Assembly (NCBI RefSeq): GCF_030232585.1 | Contig: NZ_JASPJX010000006.1 | Location: 62,001-126,000, forward strand | Direction of reading: 5' to 3' | DNA from: Corynebacterium sp. MSK008 | GTDB taxonomy: Bacteria; Actinomycetota; Actinomycetes; Mycobacteriales; Mycobacteriaceae | Length of the DNA: 64,000 bases | Shown here: piece by piece, positions 36,171-45,901 of the stretch | Numbering within the stretch: the first letter of the stretch is position 1 | How the letters are laid out: every line of letters starts with the position of its first letter | The notes under the pieces: model-generated | Told to the model about the DNA's origin: nothing | Databases searched by the model: none | The model's input: only the letters and a program-made list of their open reading frames with translations | Program-made: the position numbers and the translations under genes

Positions 36171-38360
36171 CTACGTCATCATCACCTTGGTCTGGGCGAC
36201 CGCCTCGTCCATGCGGCTGATCGCGTGGTGCAGCCGGTGGCGCAGCCAGAGTCCGAGGAAGAGGAAAGGCAGCACGAAGAGGACGAGGCTGCCGAGGGCT
36301 CGCCAGAAGTCCCAGCCGTAGGTGCCGAAGACCGCGGCGCGCATAGCGCGGATCGAGTAGGTCGCGGGCAGCCAGGGGCTGATCGCCTGCGCCCAGCCCG
36401 GCAGCAGCTGCAGCGGGTAGGCGCCGCCCGCCGCCGAGACCTGGAGCACCAGGATGAGCACGCCCACGGCCTTGCCGGCGTTGCTCAGGGAGAGCACTAG
36501 CGTGTAGCAGATCAGGTGGAAGACCAGGCTCGAGACCCACCCCGCCATGAAGAGGAGGAAGGGGTGCGCGGGCTCGATGCCCACGTAGACGATGAGCCCC
36601 GCCATGAGGAGCGTGGATTGGGCCAGGCCGGTGGTCACGAACGTCAGGTAGCGGCCGAAGTACTTCTGGCCCGCGGTGAGGTGGTCGGGATCGACCACGT
36701 TCTGTTCGATGGAGCGGTCGTCCGTGCGCACGGCCACCGACGTCAACAGGGCGCCCACCCACAGGGCGAGCACCGTGTAGAGCGGGGCCATGCCGGCGCC
36801 GAAGCTGACGCGGGGGAAGACCTCCTTGCGCTCCACCTTGACTGGGTCGACGAGGGCGTCGGCGAGCACTTCCGGCTGGCTGGAGACGAGGTCGGCCAGC
36901 TTCGTCAGGTCCCCGCTCGAGCGCGCCTGCGCGATCGACCGCTGCGCCTCCTGCATCCTCGCCGCGTTGGCGCGCAGGGATTCCGCCGTGTCGCGCAGGT
37001 CCGAACCGGAGGCTGCGAGGGTGTCGCGCAGCGAGCCGGGCCGGTTGGCCAGGGCAGATGAGACGCCGTCCATGTCCGAGCGGGCCTTGTCGGCGTTCGC
37101 CCGGACGTTGTCCAGCGAGCCCGACAGCGCCTCGAGGCGCGGGCGGATCCCGGTGTCGTAGGAATTCTTGGCCGAGTCCATCGCCTCGCGGGCCCGGGCG
37201 ATCGAGTCCTTGATCTCCTGCCGGTCCGCGTTCTTCCCGTCCCGGCCGCCCTGCCCGGCGGCGAGGTGCGCGGCGGCGTCGTTGAGTCGGTCGCGCACGG
37301 CCGTCTGGCGGGCGATGGCGTCGTTGAGGTCGCCGACCACCGCGCGCACCCCCGGCTGGGCGTCGGGGGGAAGCGCCGGGGCGACATGCCCGTTGATGGT
37401 GTCGCGCAGGGCCGTGTACTGCTTCACCTGGACATCGACGCGCGCGGCGATCTCCGTCAGGTTCGCGGCGGTGGCCTGGGAAGTGGCGGAGGAGTTCGCC
37501 AGCAGCTGGTCGACACGTTCGCTCACGGCGGCGAAGCTTTCCGACGTCGCCCCCAGCGCCACCGCAAGCGCCGCGCCGTTTCCGCCGAGGCTCGCCCCGG
37601 TGACCCCGAGGTCGACGGGGTGGACCTGCCCGAGAGAGTCGCCCAGCGCCCCGGAGATCCGCTCGGCGCTGTCGACGAGCGGCACGCTCGACTCTGTGAG
37701 CGAGGCAAGCGCGTCGACGGTGCTGGCGCTGGAGAGCAGCTGGTCGCGGGCGCTGGCGGTGCGCGTCTCGATGGAGTCGAGCGCCTGCTTGGTCTTCGCC
37801 TCGTTGAAGTAGTCCGAGGCCGTCTCGATCAGCCCGAATGACACCTCGGAGAGGGCCCTGGTGAACGACGCGCTGATCTGGGCGCTGACGCCCTGCGTGC
37901 CGTTGGAGATGAGCAGCGGGGAGATGGGGTTCTTCTTCTCGTTGACGTAAAGGTCGATCTGGCTGGGTTCGGCGTCGCCGGCGTAGAAGGTGAACATGTC
38001 GTCGCTCAGCGTGGGCGGCAAGACGATGGCGGCGTAGTACTCACCGGATTTCGCGCCCTCGATGGCATCGTCGGCATTGGTGATGACCCAGTCCATAGAG
38101 TCGTCGCGGTAGAGCTGGGAGAGGACCATGTCGCCGACGTTGACGGCCAGCGGGGTGAGATCGCTCGTGTGGCCGCGGTCGGTGTTGGCCACCGCCACCT
38201 CGAGGCGTTCGGTGTTGCCGAATGGGTCCCACGTGGCCAGCACATTGAACCAGGCGAAGAGGCAGGGGATGGCGATCAGGCCGACCATGACGATGCCTGC
38301 CATGACGTTGGTGTAGAGCCGGCGCAGGTCGTTGTAGGCGATGGAGAAGACGGTTCTCAT
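36171..38360 (-). CDS. YhgE/Pip-family membrane protein (second of pair)
   Basis: A 729-residue protein. One N-terminal helix with the YhgE/Pip start (DLRRLYTNVMAGIVMVGLI; PCLFAWFNVLATWDPFGNT) is followed by a long extracytoplasmic region, part of it coiled coil and Ser/Ala/Asp-rich (about 170-500), then five or six C-terminal helices like an ABC-2 permease. Members are linked to phage-infection proteins and to export or envelope functions; the substrate is unknown. Its ATG overlaps the stop of the upstream homologue by four bases (ATGA), so translation is coupled. Confidence 0.8.
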   Translation of the reverse strand: MRTVFSIAYNDLRRLYTNVMAGIVMVGLIAIPCLFAWFNVLATWDPFGNTERLEVAVANTDRGHTSDLTPLAVNVGDMVLSQLYRDDSMDWVITNADDAIEGAKSGEYYAAIVLPPTLSDDMFTFYAGDAEPSQIDLYVNEKKNPISPLLISNGTQGVSAQISASFTRALSEVSFGLIETASDYFNEAKTKQALDSIETRTASARDQLLSSASTVDALASLTESSVPLVDSAERISGALGDSLGQVHPVDLGVTGASLGGNGAALAVALGATSESFAAVSERVDQLLANSSATSQATAANLTEIAARVDVQVKQYTALRDTINGHVAPALPPDAQPGVRAVVGDLNDAIARQTAVRDRLNDAAAHLAAGQGGRDGKNADRQEIKDSIARAREAMDSAKNSYDTGIRPRLEALSGSLDNVRANADKARSDMDGVSSALANRPGSLRDTLAASGSDLRDTAESLRANAARMQEAQRSIAQARSSGDLTKLADLVSSQPEVLADALVDPVKVERKEVFPRVSFGAGMAPLYTVLALWVGALLTSVAVRTDDRSIEQNVVDPDHLTAGQKYFGRYLTFVTTGLAQSTLLMAGLIVYVGIEPAHPFLLFMAGWVSSLVFHLICYTLVLSLSNAGKAVGVLILVLQVSAAGGAYPLQLLPGWAQAISPWLPATYSIRAMRAAVFGTYGWDFWRALGSLVLFVLPFLFLGLWLRHRLHHAISRMDEAVAQTKVMMT

Positions 38361-40948
38361 TTAGTGTCCTCGCTTTCGGCATCCGCGGGCCCGATGATGA
38401 CGCTGGTGCCGGCGGAGTCGTGGCGGTGGATCACGGCGTCGCGCAGCTCGGCCTCGCCGAGGCGCGAGACCTGTTCGGCGTCGACGAGGCTCTGCGTGAA
38501 GTACTCCACCGCGCCGAGGTAGAGGACGACCAGCAGCGACCAGGCGACGACGATGCCCAGCATGATCGTCTTGTCGGTGGGCAGGAGCATGGTGAGCAGG
38601 GTGATGATGGCGATGCCGACAACGCCCACGACGATGCCGCCGAAGATGAGGGTGCGGTAGTTCTCCCGCAGCATCCGCGCCCGCTTCTCGACGCCCCCGC
38701 GGAACTCATCCCGGTCCGACAGGGCGGCCATGATGTCGGACGCGCGGTAGGGCGAGCCCATGACCTCCACCTTCTCGTTCGTGATCAGGTTCGTGCGCTC
38801 GAGCTGGCGGTTGAACAGGAGGTTGGCGTGCGAGGAGGTGAGTCGGAACAGCCACCCCAGGGCGAAGGCCGCGGCGGACATGGCGAGAAGCGTCGCCAAA
38901 AAGCGGAGGTAGTGATGGCCGTAGAACCCGGCGATGGTCTCGCGCATCGCGTCGATGCCGTAGCGGAAGGGGAGGAAGGGGTAGATGCGGCGGAAGAAGT
39001 CGGGCATGAGCTCGATGGGGTAGAGGCCCGACGCGCCCGGGATCTGGATGACGACGAGGAAGACGGCGATGCCGCGCCCAATGTGGCCGAGCGCGGAGAC
39101 GATGGAGTAGATGATCCCCGTGTAGGCGACCCCGATGGCGATTGCGGTGGCGAGAAAGGCCGTGACGGACTGCATCTGCACCCCATAGGCCACGTTGCCG
39201 AGCGTCACCACGACGGCTTGGAGCACCGAGAGCGTGGCGAAGAGGAGGAAGCGGCCGAGGTAGGCCTGGCCGACGGTGAGGCGGCGGAAGCCCTCGGTGT
39301 CGACCTCGACGCGGAAGATGATCGTCAGCACGAACGCGCCGATCCACAGGGCCAGGTTGGTGAAGAAGGAGGCCATGGAGCTGCCGTAGTTCTCCATGGG
39401 GAAGACGGCATGCTGCTCGACGGTGACGGGCGAGGAGATGTACTCGCCGATCTTCGCGGAGTTGAGGTTCGTGACTGTGTTGAGGGCCTCCGAGTCGGAG
39501 GTGGCCAGGAGGGCGTTGATGTCGGACTGAGCGGAGCGGGCGCCGTCGGCAAGCGTGCCGAGGTTGCCCGAGACCTGGTCGAGGATGCCGAGGCTGGCCG
39601 CGAGCTGGTTGTCCACCCCGGCGAGCAGGGAGGTCGTTTCCTCGCGCAGGGCACGCTGGCTGCTCAGCGCGCCGCGCACGGAGGCGACGCTGCCGGAGGC
39701 CTGCGCGAGCGAGGCGTTGATCGCGGGCACGGACTCGCCGAGCTGCTTGCTCGCGTCGCGCGCTGCGGCGTTGGAGTCGGCGGTCGCGGCCCCGAGGGAG
39801 TCACCGAGCTCGCCTATCGACGCCAGCGCGGCGCCCACGCTGCGGTCCACGTTGTTCAGGCCGTCGAGGACGGCGCGGGAGGCGGCGGTACGCTCCTCCA
39901 GCGCGCTGGCCGCGGCGTCGAGCTGAGCGCGGACCTCAGGCGATAGGGCTGCCCCGGCCGACATGGCGCGCAGCTGCGCGGCGGCGGATTCGCCCTGCTT
40001 GACCACGCCGTCGACCTCGCCGACGGCGGAGCGCACCCGCCCCTGGGCGGTGCCGAGCTGGCCCGTCGCCTCCGCGATGGAGGCGTTGGCGGAGGCAGCG
40101 CCGAGGCTGAGCGCGTTGGTGGACTCGACGAGCGCGGTCGACGTGTCGGCGCTGAAACCGGCGGAGGACTTCTGCAGCTCGGCGATGATCCCCTCGGCCT
40201 CGCCGAGGGAGGAGTCCACGGACCTGAGGGTGTCGTCGACGGAGCCGACGAGGGTGTTCAGCTCGGCGACGACCGGGCGCACCCCGCTGATGCTCTGCTT
40301 CATCGTGGCCACCCGCCCCTGGGAGGCGTCGAGGTCGGCGGCGATCTGGCCGAAGCTCCCGGAGGCCTTGCCTCGGACCTCCTCGGCGTCATCGCGCGAC
40401 GCGAGCCCCGTGTTGCGCAGCTCGGTCGCCGCGGCTTCGCCGACCTTCTTCTTGAAGGCCTCGGACACGGCCGTGTCGACGGCGGAGGCGCCGGTGTCGG
40501 TGATCGTGGGGGTGACGCCGTTGCTCTTCTCGTTGACGTAATACTCCAGCACCGGCTGCGTGTAGGTGCCGCTGACCAGGCTCAGCAGGTCCTCGCTGAA
40601 CTCGGGCGGGATGAGGAACATGGCGTAGTAGTCGCCGCGCATGAGCCCGTCGCGGGCCTCGTCCTCGGGGAGGAACACCCACCCGATCTTGTCGTTGTCC
40701 TTAAGCTGCTCGGTGATCTGCTCGCCGACGTCGACCTCGCCGACGCGCTCGGCGGAGGCGCCGCGGTCGTTGTTGACCACCGCGATGCGGATGTTCTGGG
40801 TGTGGGCGTAGGGGTCCCAGAAGGCGTTGATATTGAACCACGCGTAGAGCGCGGGGGTGATGAGCACGCCGACGATGATGATGAAGGCCCGGGGAACGCG
40901 CAGCAGGCGACGAATGTCCCGTCCAAGAATCTGCCCGCTTTTTCTCAC
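38357..40948 (-). CDS. YhgE/Pip-family membrane protein (first of pair)
   Basis: An 863-residue homologue of the next gene, with the same plan: N-terminal helix (RAFIIIVGVLITPALYAWFNI), a large extracytoplasmic region with long Ala/Ser/Asp-rich helical repeats (about 190-520), and C-terminal ABC-2-type helices. A further 100 or so residues with two extra helices end the protein. The two proteins probably form a heteromer. The GTG start lies 6 nt after a TACGCT hexamer. Leu codons in its membrane part are largely CTC, unlike the CTG preference of flanking genes. Confidence 0.8.
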   Translation of the reverse strand: MRKSGQILGRDIRRLLRVPRAFIIIVGVLITPALYAWFNINAFWDPYAHTQNIRIAVVNNDRGASAERVGEVDVGEQITEQLKDNDKIGWVFLPEDEARDGLMRGDYYAMFLIPPEFSEDLLSLVSGTYTQPVLEYYVNEKSNGVTPTITDTGASAVDTAVSEAFKKKVGEAAATELRNTGLASRDDAEEVRGKASGSFGQIAADLDASQGRVATMKQSISGVRPVVAELNTLVGSVDDTLRSVDSSLGEAEGIIAELQKSSAGFSADTSTALVESTNALSLGAASANASIAEATGQLGTAQGRVRSAVGEVDGVVKQGESAAAQLRAMSAGAALSPEVRAQLDAAASALEERTAASRAVLDGLNNVDRSVGAALASIGELGDSLGAATADSNAAARDASKQLGESVPAINASLAQASGSVASVRGALSSQRALREETTSLLAGVDNQLAASLGILDQVSGNLGTLADGARSAQSDINALLATSDSEALNTVTNLNSAKIGEYISSPVTVEQHAVFPMENYGSSMASFFTNLALWIGAFVLTIIFRVEVDTEGFRRLTVGQAYLGRFLLFATLSVLQAVVVTLGNVAYGVQMQSVTAFLATAIAIGVAYTGIIYSIVSALGHIGRGIAVFLVVIQIPGASGLYPIELMPDFFRRIYPFLPFRYGIDAMRETIAGFYGHHYLRFLATLLAMSAAAFALGWLFRLTSSHANLLFNRQLERTNLITNEKVEVMGSPYRASDIMAALSDRDEFRGGVEKRARMLRENYRTLIFGGIVVGVVGIAIITLLTMLLPTDKTIMLGIVVAWSLLVVLYLGAVEYFTQSLVDAEQVSRLGEAELRDAVIHRHDSAGTSVIIGPADAESEDTK

Positions 40949-40954
40949 GTGGCG

Positions 40955-40960
40955 AGCGTA
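40955..40960 (-). promoter_or_regulatory. -10 element for the YhgE/Pip pair
   Basis: TACGCT on the minus strand, 6 nt before the GTG at 40948. Confidence 0.4.
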
Positions 40961-41053
40961 CCCTCGAATGGAGCGTTAGGGAAACGCCCGGGTCTGGGCC
41001 AAACTCGAGTCCTTCAACCCCGGCGGCGCTCCCAGTGCCAGGCCGGAGCTCGG

Positions 41054-41740
41054 CTAGAGCTCGGCGCTCAGCCGAGCGGTGGCGTCCTTGAGCGCGGCGC
41101 CCCACTTGGCTGCGGGGCTCGGTCCGAGCCGCTCGGCCGGGCCAGAGATAGACAGCACGGCCACCAGCGCACCGTCCGGTTGGAACACCGGCGTGGACAC
41201 CGATGCGAGCCCGACTTCGCGCTCTGCGACGGATTCAGCGAAGCCGTCGTCACGCACCTGCTTGAGTTCCGCGTCCTTGAAGGGCGCGTCGACGGGGGCG
41301 TAGGCGGCGAACACGCGGGCGGCGGAGCCTGCGGTGAGTGTCAGGTGGGAGCCGACCGGGACCACGTTGTGCAGTCCGCTTTCGGGTTCCTGAGCGGCGA
41401 TGCAGGTGCGCGTGGTGCCGGTGAGCTGGTAGAGCTGGGCGGACTCGCCGGTGATCTCCACGAGGCGGCGAAGCACCGGGGCAGCGGCCGCGAGCAGTCT
41501 CGGCGACGGCCCGCCGGTGTAGCTGGGCAGCGCGGGGCCGAGCGACCATTCGCCGCGTTCGTTGCGGGCGAGCACATGGTGCACCTCGAGTGCCGTGGCG
41601 ATGCGGTGTGCGGTGGCCCGGGGTAGTTCGGTGGCGTCGCTGAGCTCTGCGAGCGATTTGTCGCCGCTGGCTACCGCGGCCACGATTGCCACTGCGCGGT
41701 CGAGCACTTTAATGCCGGATCCTTCGTTATACTGTCTCAC
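41054..41740 (-). CDS. ltbR: IclR-family regulator LtbR
   Basis: A 228-residue protein. The N-terminal winged helix ([36 protein letters not shown]) is followed by an IclR effector domain. It is divergent from leuC, as in C. glutamicum, where LtbR represses leuB and leuCD. The start is a GTG that follows a TAGGCT hexamer by 7 nt and overlaps the palindrome-like ACTGTCTCACAGT, so it may control itself. It probably senses a leucine-pathway metabolite. Confidence 0.9.
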   Translation of the reverse strand: MRQYNEGSGIKVLDRAVAIVAAVASGDKSLAELSDATELPRATAHRIATALEVHHVLARNERGEWSLGPALPSYTGGPSPRLLAAAAPVLRRLVEITGESAQLYQLTGTTRTCIAAQEPESGLHNVVPVGSHLTLTAGSAARVFAAYAPVDAPFKDAELKQVRDDGFAESVAEREVGLASVSTPVFQPDGALVAVLSISGPAERLGPSPAAKWGAALKDATARLSAEL

Positions 41741-41747
41741 AGTTCGA

Positions 41748-41753
41748 AGCCTA
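41748..41753 (-). promoter_or_regulatory. -10 element for ltbR
   Basis: TAGGCT on the minus strand, 7 nt before the GTG at 41740. Confidence 0.45.
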
Positions 41754-41755
41754 TC

Positions 41756-41773
41756 ATCTCATTATGTGAGAAG
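41756..41773 (+). promoter_or_regulatory. leuCD promoter and probable LtbR operator
   Basis: -10-like CATTAT (41760-41765) lies inside a TCTCA/TGAGA dyad (41757-41761 / 41767-41771). TATGTGAGAAG (41763-41773) recurs exactly at leuB. The ltbR -10 is 4 bp away on the other strand, so one bound repressor could cover both promoters. Confidence 0.6.
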
Positions 41774-41801
41774 GTGGGGAGGAAACGCGAAGGAGTTTGC
41801 T

Positions 41802-43223
41802 ATGGCGGATACACCGTTGACGTTGGCGGAGAAGGTGTGGCGCGACCATGTGGTCAAGCAGGGCGAGAACGGCGAGCCCGACCTCATCTTCATCGATTTT
41901 CAACTCCTGCACGAGGTCACCTCGCCGCAGGCGTTCGAGGGGCTGCGCATGGCCGGGCGCTCAATGCGCCACCCGGAGCTGCACCTAGCCACCGAGGACC
42001 ACAACGTGCCCACCGAAGGGATTGTCTCCGGCCAGCTCCTCGAGATCGCGGAGCCGACCTCTCGCACCCAGGTGGCCACGCTGCGCAAGAACTGCGAGGA
42101 GTTCGGCGTAACCCTGCACCCGATGGGCGACGTCAAGCAAGGCATTGTGCACACCGTCGGCCCACAGCTGGGTATCACCCAGCCGGGCATGACCATCGTG
42201 TGCGGCGACTCGCACACCTCCACCCACGGCGCGTTCGGCTCGATCGCCATGGGCATCGGCACCTCCGAGGTGGAGCACGTCATGGCCACCCAAACCCTGC
42301 CGCTGAAGCCGTTTAAGACCATGGCCGTCGAGGTCACCGGCGAGCTGCAGGAAGGTGTCACCGCGAAGGATCTGATCCTGGCGATCATCGCCAAGATCGG
42401 CACCGGCGGCGGCCAGGGCCACATCATCGAGTACCGCGGCGAGGCCATCGAGAAGATGTCCATGGAAGCGCGCATGACCATCTGCAACATGTCCATTGAG
42501 GCAGGTGCGCGAGCCGGCATGGTCGCGCCCGACCAGAAGACCTTCGATTACGTCGAAGGCCGCGAGTACGCCCCAACCGGCGCGGACTGGGATGCTGCGG
42601 TGGAGTACTGGAAGACGCTGCCCACCGACGAGGGCGCAAAGTTCGACACCGTGGTGGAGATCGACGGCGCGTCGCTTACCCCGTTTGTCACCTGGGGCAC
42701 CAACCCCGGCCAGGGCCTGCCGTTGGGCGAAAACGTGCCGGACCCGGAGGACTTCACCGACGAGACCTCTAAGCAGGCCGCCGCCAAGGCCCTGGACTAC
42801 ATGGACCTGACCCCGGGCACGCCGCTGCGAGACATCGCCATCGACACAGTGTTCTTAGGCTCGTGCACCAACGCCCGCATCGAGGACCTGCGCGCCGCCG
42901 CCGAGGTGGTCAAGGGCCGCACCATCGCGGAGGACACCCGCATGCTGGTGGTGCCCAGCTCCACGCTGGTCAAGCAGCAGGCGGAGGAGGAAGGCCTGGA
43001 CCAAATCTTCACGGACTTCGGCGCCGAGTGGCGCACTGCCGGGTGCTCGATGTGCCTGGGCATGAACCCGGATCAGCTGAAACCGGGGGAGCGGAGTGCG
43101 TCGACAAGCAACCGCAACTTCGAGGGACGGCAGGGACCCGGCGGGCGCACCCACCTTGTCTCCCCGCTGGTCGCCGCGGCGACCGCCGTCACCGGCCACC
43201 TTGCTAGCCCCGCAGACCTGTAA
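41802..43223 (+). CDS. leuC: 3-isopropylmalate dehydratase large subunit
   Basis: A 473-residue aconitase-family subunit. [4Fe-4S] ligands are in LGSCTNARI and [11 protein letters not shown]. With LeuD it isomerises 2-isopropylmalate to 3-isopropylmalate. The ATG has AAGGAG 7 nt upstream and a 5' leader of about 30 nt. leuD follows after 12 nt. Confidence 0.97.
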   Translation: MADTPLTLAEKVWRDHVVKQGENGEPDLIFIDFQLLHEVTSPQAFEGLRMAGRSMRHPELHLATEDHNVPTEGIVSGQLLEIAEPTSRTQVATLRKNCEEFGVTLHPMGDVKQGIVHTVGPQLGITQPGMTIVCGDSHTSTHGAFGSIAMGIGTSEVEHVMATQTLPLKPFKTMAVEVTGELQEGVTAKDLILAIIAKIGTGGGQGHIIEYRGEAIEKMSMEARMTICNMSIEAGARAGMVAPDQKTFDYVEGREYAPTGADWDAAVEYWKTLPTDEGAKFDTVVEIDGASLTPFVTWGTNPGQGLPLGENVPDPEDFTDETSKQAAAKALDYMDLTPGTPLRDIAIDTVFLGSCTNARIEDLRAAAEVVKGRTIAEDTRMLVVPSSTLVKQQAEEEGLDQIFTDFGAEWRTAGCSMCLGMNPDQLKPGERSASTSNRNFEGRQGPGGRTHLVSPLVAAATAVTGHLASPADL

Positions 43224-43235
43224 AGGAGCACTCAG

Positions 43236-43826
43236 ATGGAGAAATTCACCACCCACACCGGTGTCGCCGTGCCGCTGACGCGCTCGAACGTGGACACCGA
43301 CCAGATCATTCCGGCGCGCTACCTCAAGCGCGTCTCCCGCACCGGCTTCGAGGACGGCCTGTTTTCCAACTGGCGCGAAAGCGAACCCGGATTCGTGCTC
43401 AACCAGGACGCCTACAAGTCCGGCTCCGTGCTGTTTGCAGGGCCCGACTTCGGCACCGGCTCCTCGCGCGAGCACGCCGTGTGGGCGCTGATGGATTACG
43501 GTTTCCGCGCCGTGTTCAGCCCCCGCTTCGCCGACATTTTCCGCGGCAACTCCGGCAAGGCCGGACTGCTGGCAGCGAACCTGCCGGAAAGTGACATCGA
43601 GCTGATCTGGAAGCACTTAGAGCAGCACCCGGGCGAGACCGCCACCGTGTCGCTGGAAGACCGCACGGTCACCGTCGGCGATAACACGTTCGTCTTCGAG
43701 GTGGACGACTACACCCGGTGGCGCCTGGTGGAGGGCCTCGACGACATCGGGCTGACGCTTCGCGACGAAGACGCCATCGAGGCCTTCGAAGCGAAACGGC
43801 CGGCGTTCAAGCCGGCCGTGCGGTAA
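43236..43826 (+). CDS. leuD: 3-isopropylmalate dehydratase small subunit
   Basis: A 196-residue swivel-domain subunit with [28 protein letters not shown] and [21 protein letters not shown] precedes the ATG. The last codons encode an 8-bp perfect hairpin (CGGCCGGC/GCCGGCCG, 43797-43818) that could end transcription or protect the 3' end; no separate terminator lies in the 3-nt gap before the convergent YbjN gene. Confidence 0.97.
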   Translation: MEKFTTHTGVAVPLTRSNVDTDQIIPARYLKRVSRTGFEDGLFSNWRESEPGFVLNQDAYKSGSVLFAGPDFGTGSSREHAVWALMDYGFRAVFSPRFADIFRGNSGKAGLLAANLPESDIELIWKHLEQHPGETATVSLEDRTVTVGDNTFVFEVDDYTRWRLVEGLDDIGLTLRDEDAIEAFEAKRPAFKPAVR

Positions 43827-43829
43827 GCG

Positions 43830-44291
43830 CTAGTCCTGCGCCGCTTCCTCATCGAGGCGCTGGGTGACCTCCGGCGCAAACTCGGTGAGGAAGTCGCGCG
43901 AGGCGGCCACCACGCCCTGGATGCCGGTGAGGATGTGGGACTCGAACTGGTTGTCCGTGTACTCCCAGTGGCCGGGCAGGCTGTACGCCACGCCCAGAGC
44001 GGTGATGCCACGCTCCTCGTCCTTCAGGGCAGTGACGGTGGGGTAGGCCTTGGTGTAGTTGTACTGCTCGGCCCAGCTGCGGATGTCCTCGTAGCGGTCC
44101 GCGCCGATGGAGTCCACCGCGACCGAGGAAATCACGTTGATGTTCGGGGCGATGTGCGCGATTTCCAGGCCGATGCGGGCAAAGCCGGTGCGGATGGCAA
44201 ACTCGCTTGCCTCATCAAACTGCCAGCCCTGCTTGGCAAAAACGTTCTTGACGCGCTGGATGGACAGGGGCTTCAGGGTGTCATTGCTCAT
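43830..44291 (-). CDS. YbjN-domain protein (downstream copy)
   Basis: A 153-residue cytoplasmic protein with the YbjN-like alpha/beta pattern seen in chaperone-like sensory-transduction regulators. It is shorter of signature but homologous to the gene 5 nt upstream. AAGGAGG precedes the ATG. Function is unknown. Confidence 0.7.
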   Translation of the reverse strand: MSNDTLKPLSIQRVKNVFAKQGWQFDEASEFAIRTGFARIGLEIAHIAPNINVISSVAVDSIGADRYEDIRSWAEQYNYTKAYPTVTALKDEERGITALGVAYSLPGHWEYTDNQFESHILTGIQGVVAASRDFLTEFAPEVTQRLDEEAAQD

Positions 44292-44296
44292 GGGTG

Positions 44297-44761
44297 TTAC
44301 GCCTCCTTAGCGCCGTCGGTGAAGGATTCTTCGAGGCCCGGGAAGGTCTCGCGCAGCTGGCCGGCCACGTGGTGGATTGCAGAGAAGAAGTACTCGCACA
44401 TCTCGCGCAGCTGGGTGTCCGCGAAGCCGTCGCCGGAGAAGAATGGCGCCTCCATGATCGCGATTGCCGTGCCGTCCTGGCGCTGCACCGGGTGCACGCG
44501 CACCAGCGGCAGGGTGCGGTTCATCACGTTCGCGAACTCGCGAAGCTTCTCGACGTCCTCCGGTTGATCCACAACCGCCATCCACCTGGACGTGGCTTTA
44601 AAGCCCTCGCGTTCGACCTCGAAGAAGACCACCAGGCCCGGAAAGGCGGTGCGGACCTCGCCGCCGTCTTCGCGGAAGTACTTCAGGTCCATTCCTTCCA
44701 GGGTGGAAGCGATGCGTTCCTGCGTCACGGGTGGGAACGCGGTGGGGGTGGGGGAAGTCAT
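44297..44761 (-). CDS. YbjN-domain protein (upstream copy)
   Basis: A 154-residue YbjN-domain protein (FPGLVVFFEVEREGFKATSRW; DGTAIAIMEAPFFSGDGF). It is in tandem with a second YbjN gene and 27 nt after the mutT1-like gene, so the three probably form one operon. Function is unknown. An AAAGGA lies 11 nt before the ATG, a long spacing. Confidence 0.75.
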   Translation of the reverse strand: MTSPTPTAFPPVTQERIASTLEGMDLKYFREDGGEVRTAFPGLVVFFEVEREGFKATSRWMAVVDQPEDVEKLREFANVMNRTLPLVRVHPVQRQDGTAIAIMEAPFFSGDGFADTQLREMCEYFFSAIHHVAGQLRETFPGLEESFTDGAKEA

Positions 44762-44788
44762 AAGAAAAATCCGTTCCTTTCTTTGTAG

Positions 44789-45808
44789 CTACAGCACCGG
44801 CAGTGCGGACGGGACGTAGTCGGCCCCGGTGAGCTGGCCGCCGTGGAAACTCAACACCCACACGGAGCCCTTCTTTGCGTGGATGTCGGTGTCGATGGGC
44901 AGGGTGCCCTGCGCAGACAGCCAGGCGATCATGCCGGGGATCACATCGCCTTGGGCGCAGACCACGGAGGTGCCGCCCTGCTCGATCACCTCGGTGAACG
45001 CGCGCTGCGCGCCGACCATGTCGGACAGCCACGCCTCGTCGCCGAAGCGGGCGTCGACGGCCACGTCGATGCCCAGCTCGTCCGCAAGCGGCGCGACGGT
45101 GGTTTGGCAACGTTCCGGCTCGGCGGAGTAGATCCTCTCAGGTGTAAACGCGCTGAGCAGCGGGACCAGCATCTCGGACTGGCGGCGGCCCTTCTTGTCC
45201 AGCGGGCGGAAGTTGTCGTCGCCTGACCACTTCTCGCGCTCGTGCGCGCGGGCGTGGCGCACGTACAAAACGCGCGCGTTGGCCGGGGTGCCGAAGCGCT
45301 TCTGAGCCTTGCGCAGAACCTGGCGGTCTAAGTCGTAGGTCATCAGCTCGCAGGCGTCGTCAATAGGCAGCCAGCGGATCTCGTCCACCTCGTCGTTGGG
45401 CTCGAACTCGCCGCCGGTGACCTCGCCCGTCCAGTAGTAGACCACCTTCGTGGTCTTCTTCACCGGGTAGACCGTCTTGCCCAGAAGCTTGCCTAGGCGC
45501 ACGTCGAAACCGGTTTCTTCCTTAATCTCGCGCACCGCGGTCTGCACTAGGGATTCGTCCGGATCCAGCTTGCCTTTGGCCAAAGACCAGTCGTCGTAAT
45601 GCGGGCGGTGGATGCACGCCACCTCCAGCGAGTCAGGGTTTTTCAGGTCGCCGCGCCACAGCACCGCGCCTGCGGCAAGCGTCGTGCGCTTGAACTCGCT
45701 TTGCGGGTGGTTGGGGATTTGCTGCAAGCGTCCGGTGAGGAACATCTCACCGCGCGTGTCCTTGTCCTGCTCGTGCAGTTGGCGGTCATCATTTGGCATA
45801 GGTTCCAT
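44789..45808 (-). CDS. mutT1: NUDIX hydrolase fused to histidine phosphatase (MutT1-like)
   Basis: A 339-residue protein. Residues 40-175 are a NUDIX domain with the box [20 protein letters not shown]. Residues 185-339 are a histidine-phosphatase domain with [10 protein letters not shown] in place of the usual RHG, as in mycobacterial MutT1. MutT1 proteins hydrolyse 8-oxo-(d)GTP or dinucleoside polyphosphates. The start is uncertain between 45808 and 45799 (MPNDDRQ). It is divergent from gpsA. Confidence 0.85.
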   Translation of the reverse strand: MEPMPNDDRQLHEQDKDTRGEMFLTGRLQQIPNHPQSEFKRTTLAAGAVLWRGDLKNPDSLEVACIHRPHYDDWSLAKGKLDPDESLVQTAVREIKEETGFDVRLGKLLGKTVYPVKKTTKVVYYWTGEVTGGEFEPNDEVDEIRWLPIDDACELMTYDLDRQVLRKAQKRFGTPANARVLYVRHARAHEREKWSGDDNFRPLDKKGRRQSEMLVPLLSAFTPERIYSAEPERCQTTVAPLADELGIDVAVDARFGDEAWLSDMVGAQRAFTEVIEQGGTSVVCAQGDVIPGMIAWLSAQGTLPIDTDIHAKKGSVWVLSFHGGQLTGADYVPSALPVL

Positions 45809-45901
45809 TGTGACGCAGACTCGGCGGGCGCGCTAGGTCCGGGCAGGGTCCGGGCAGGGTGGTACGTTGTAGCGGTTGAAAAACGCTGGGAGGACGCACT
45901 G

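Noticed and set aside
38420-39946. A 508-codon + strand open frame opposite the first YhgE/Pip gene
   Set aside because: Composition is Glu/Gly/Arg-rich with no motif, and the opposite strand encodes a clear membrane-protein family.
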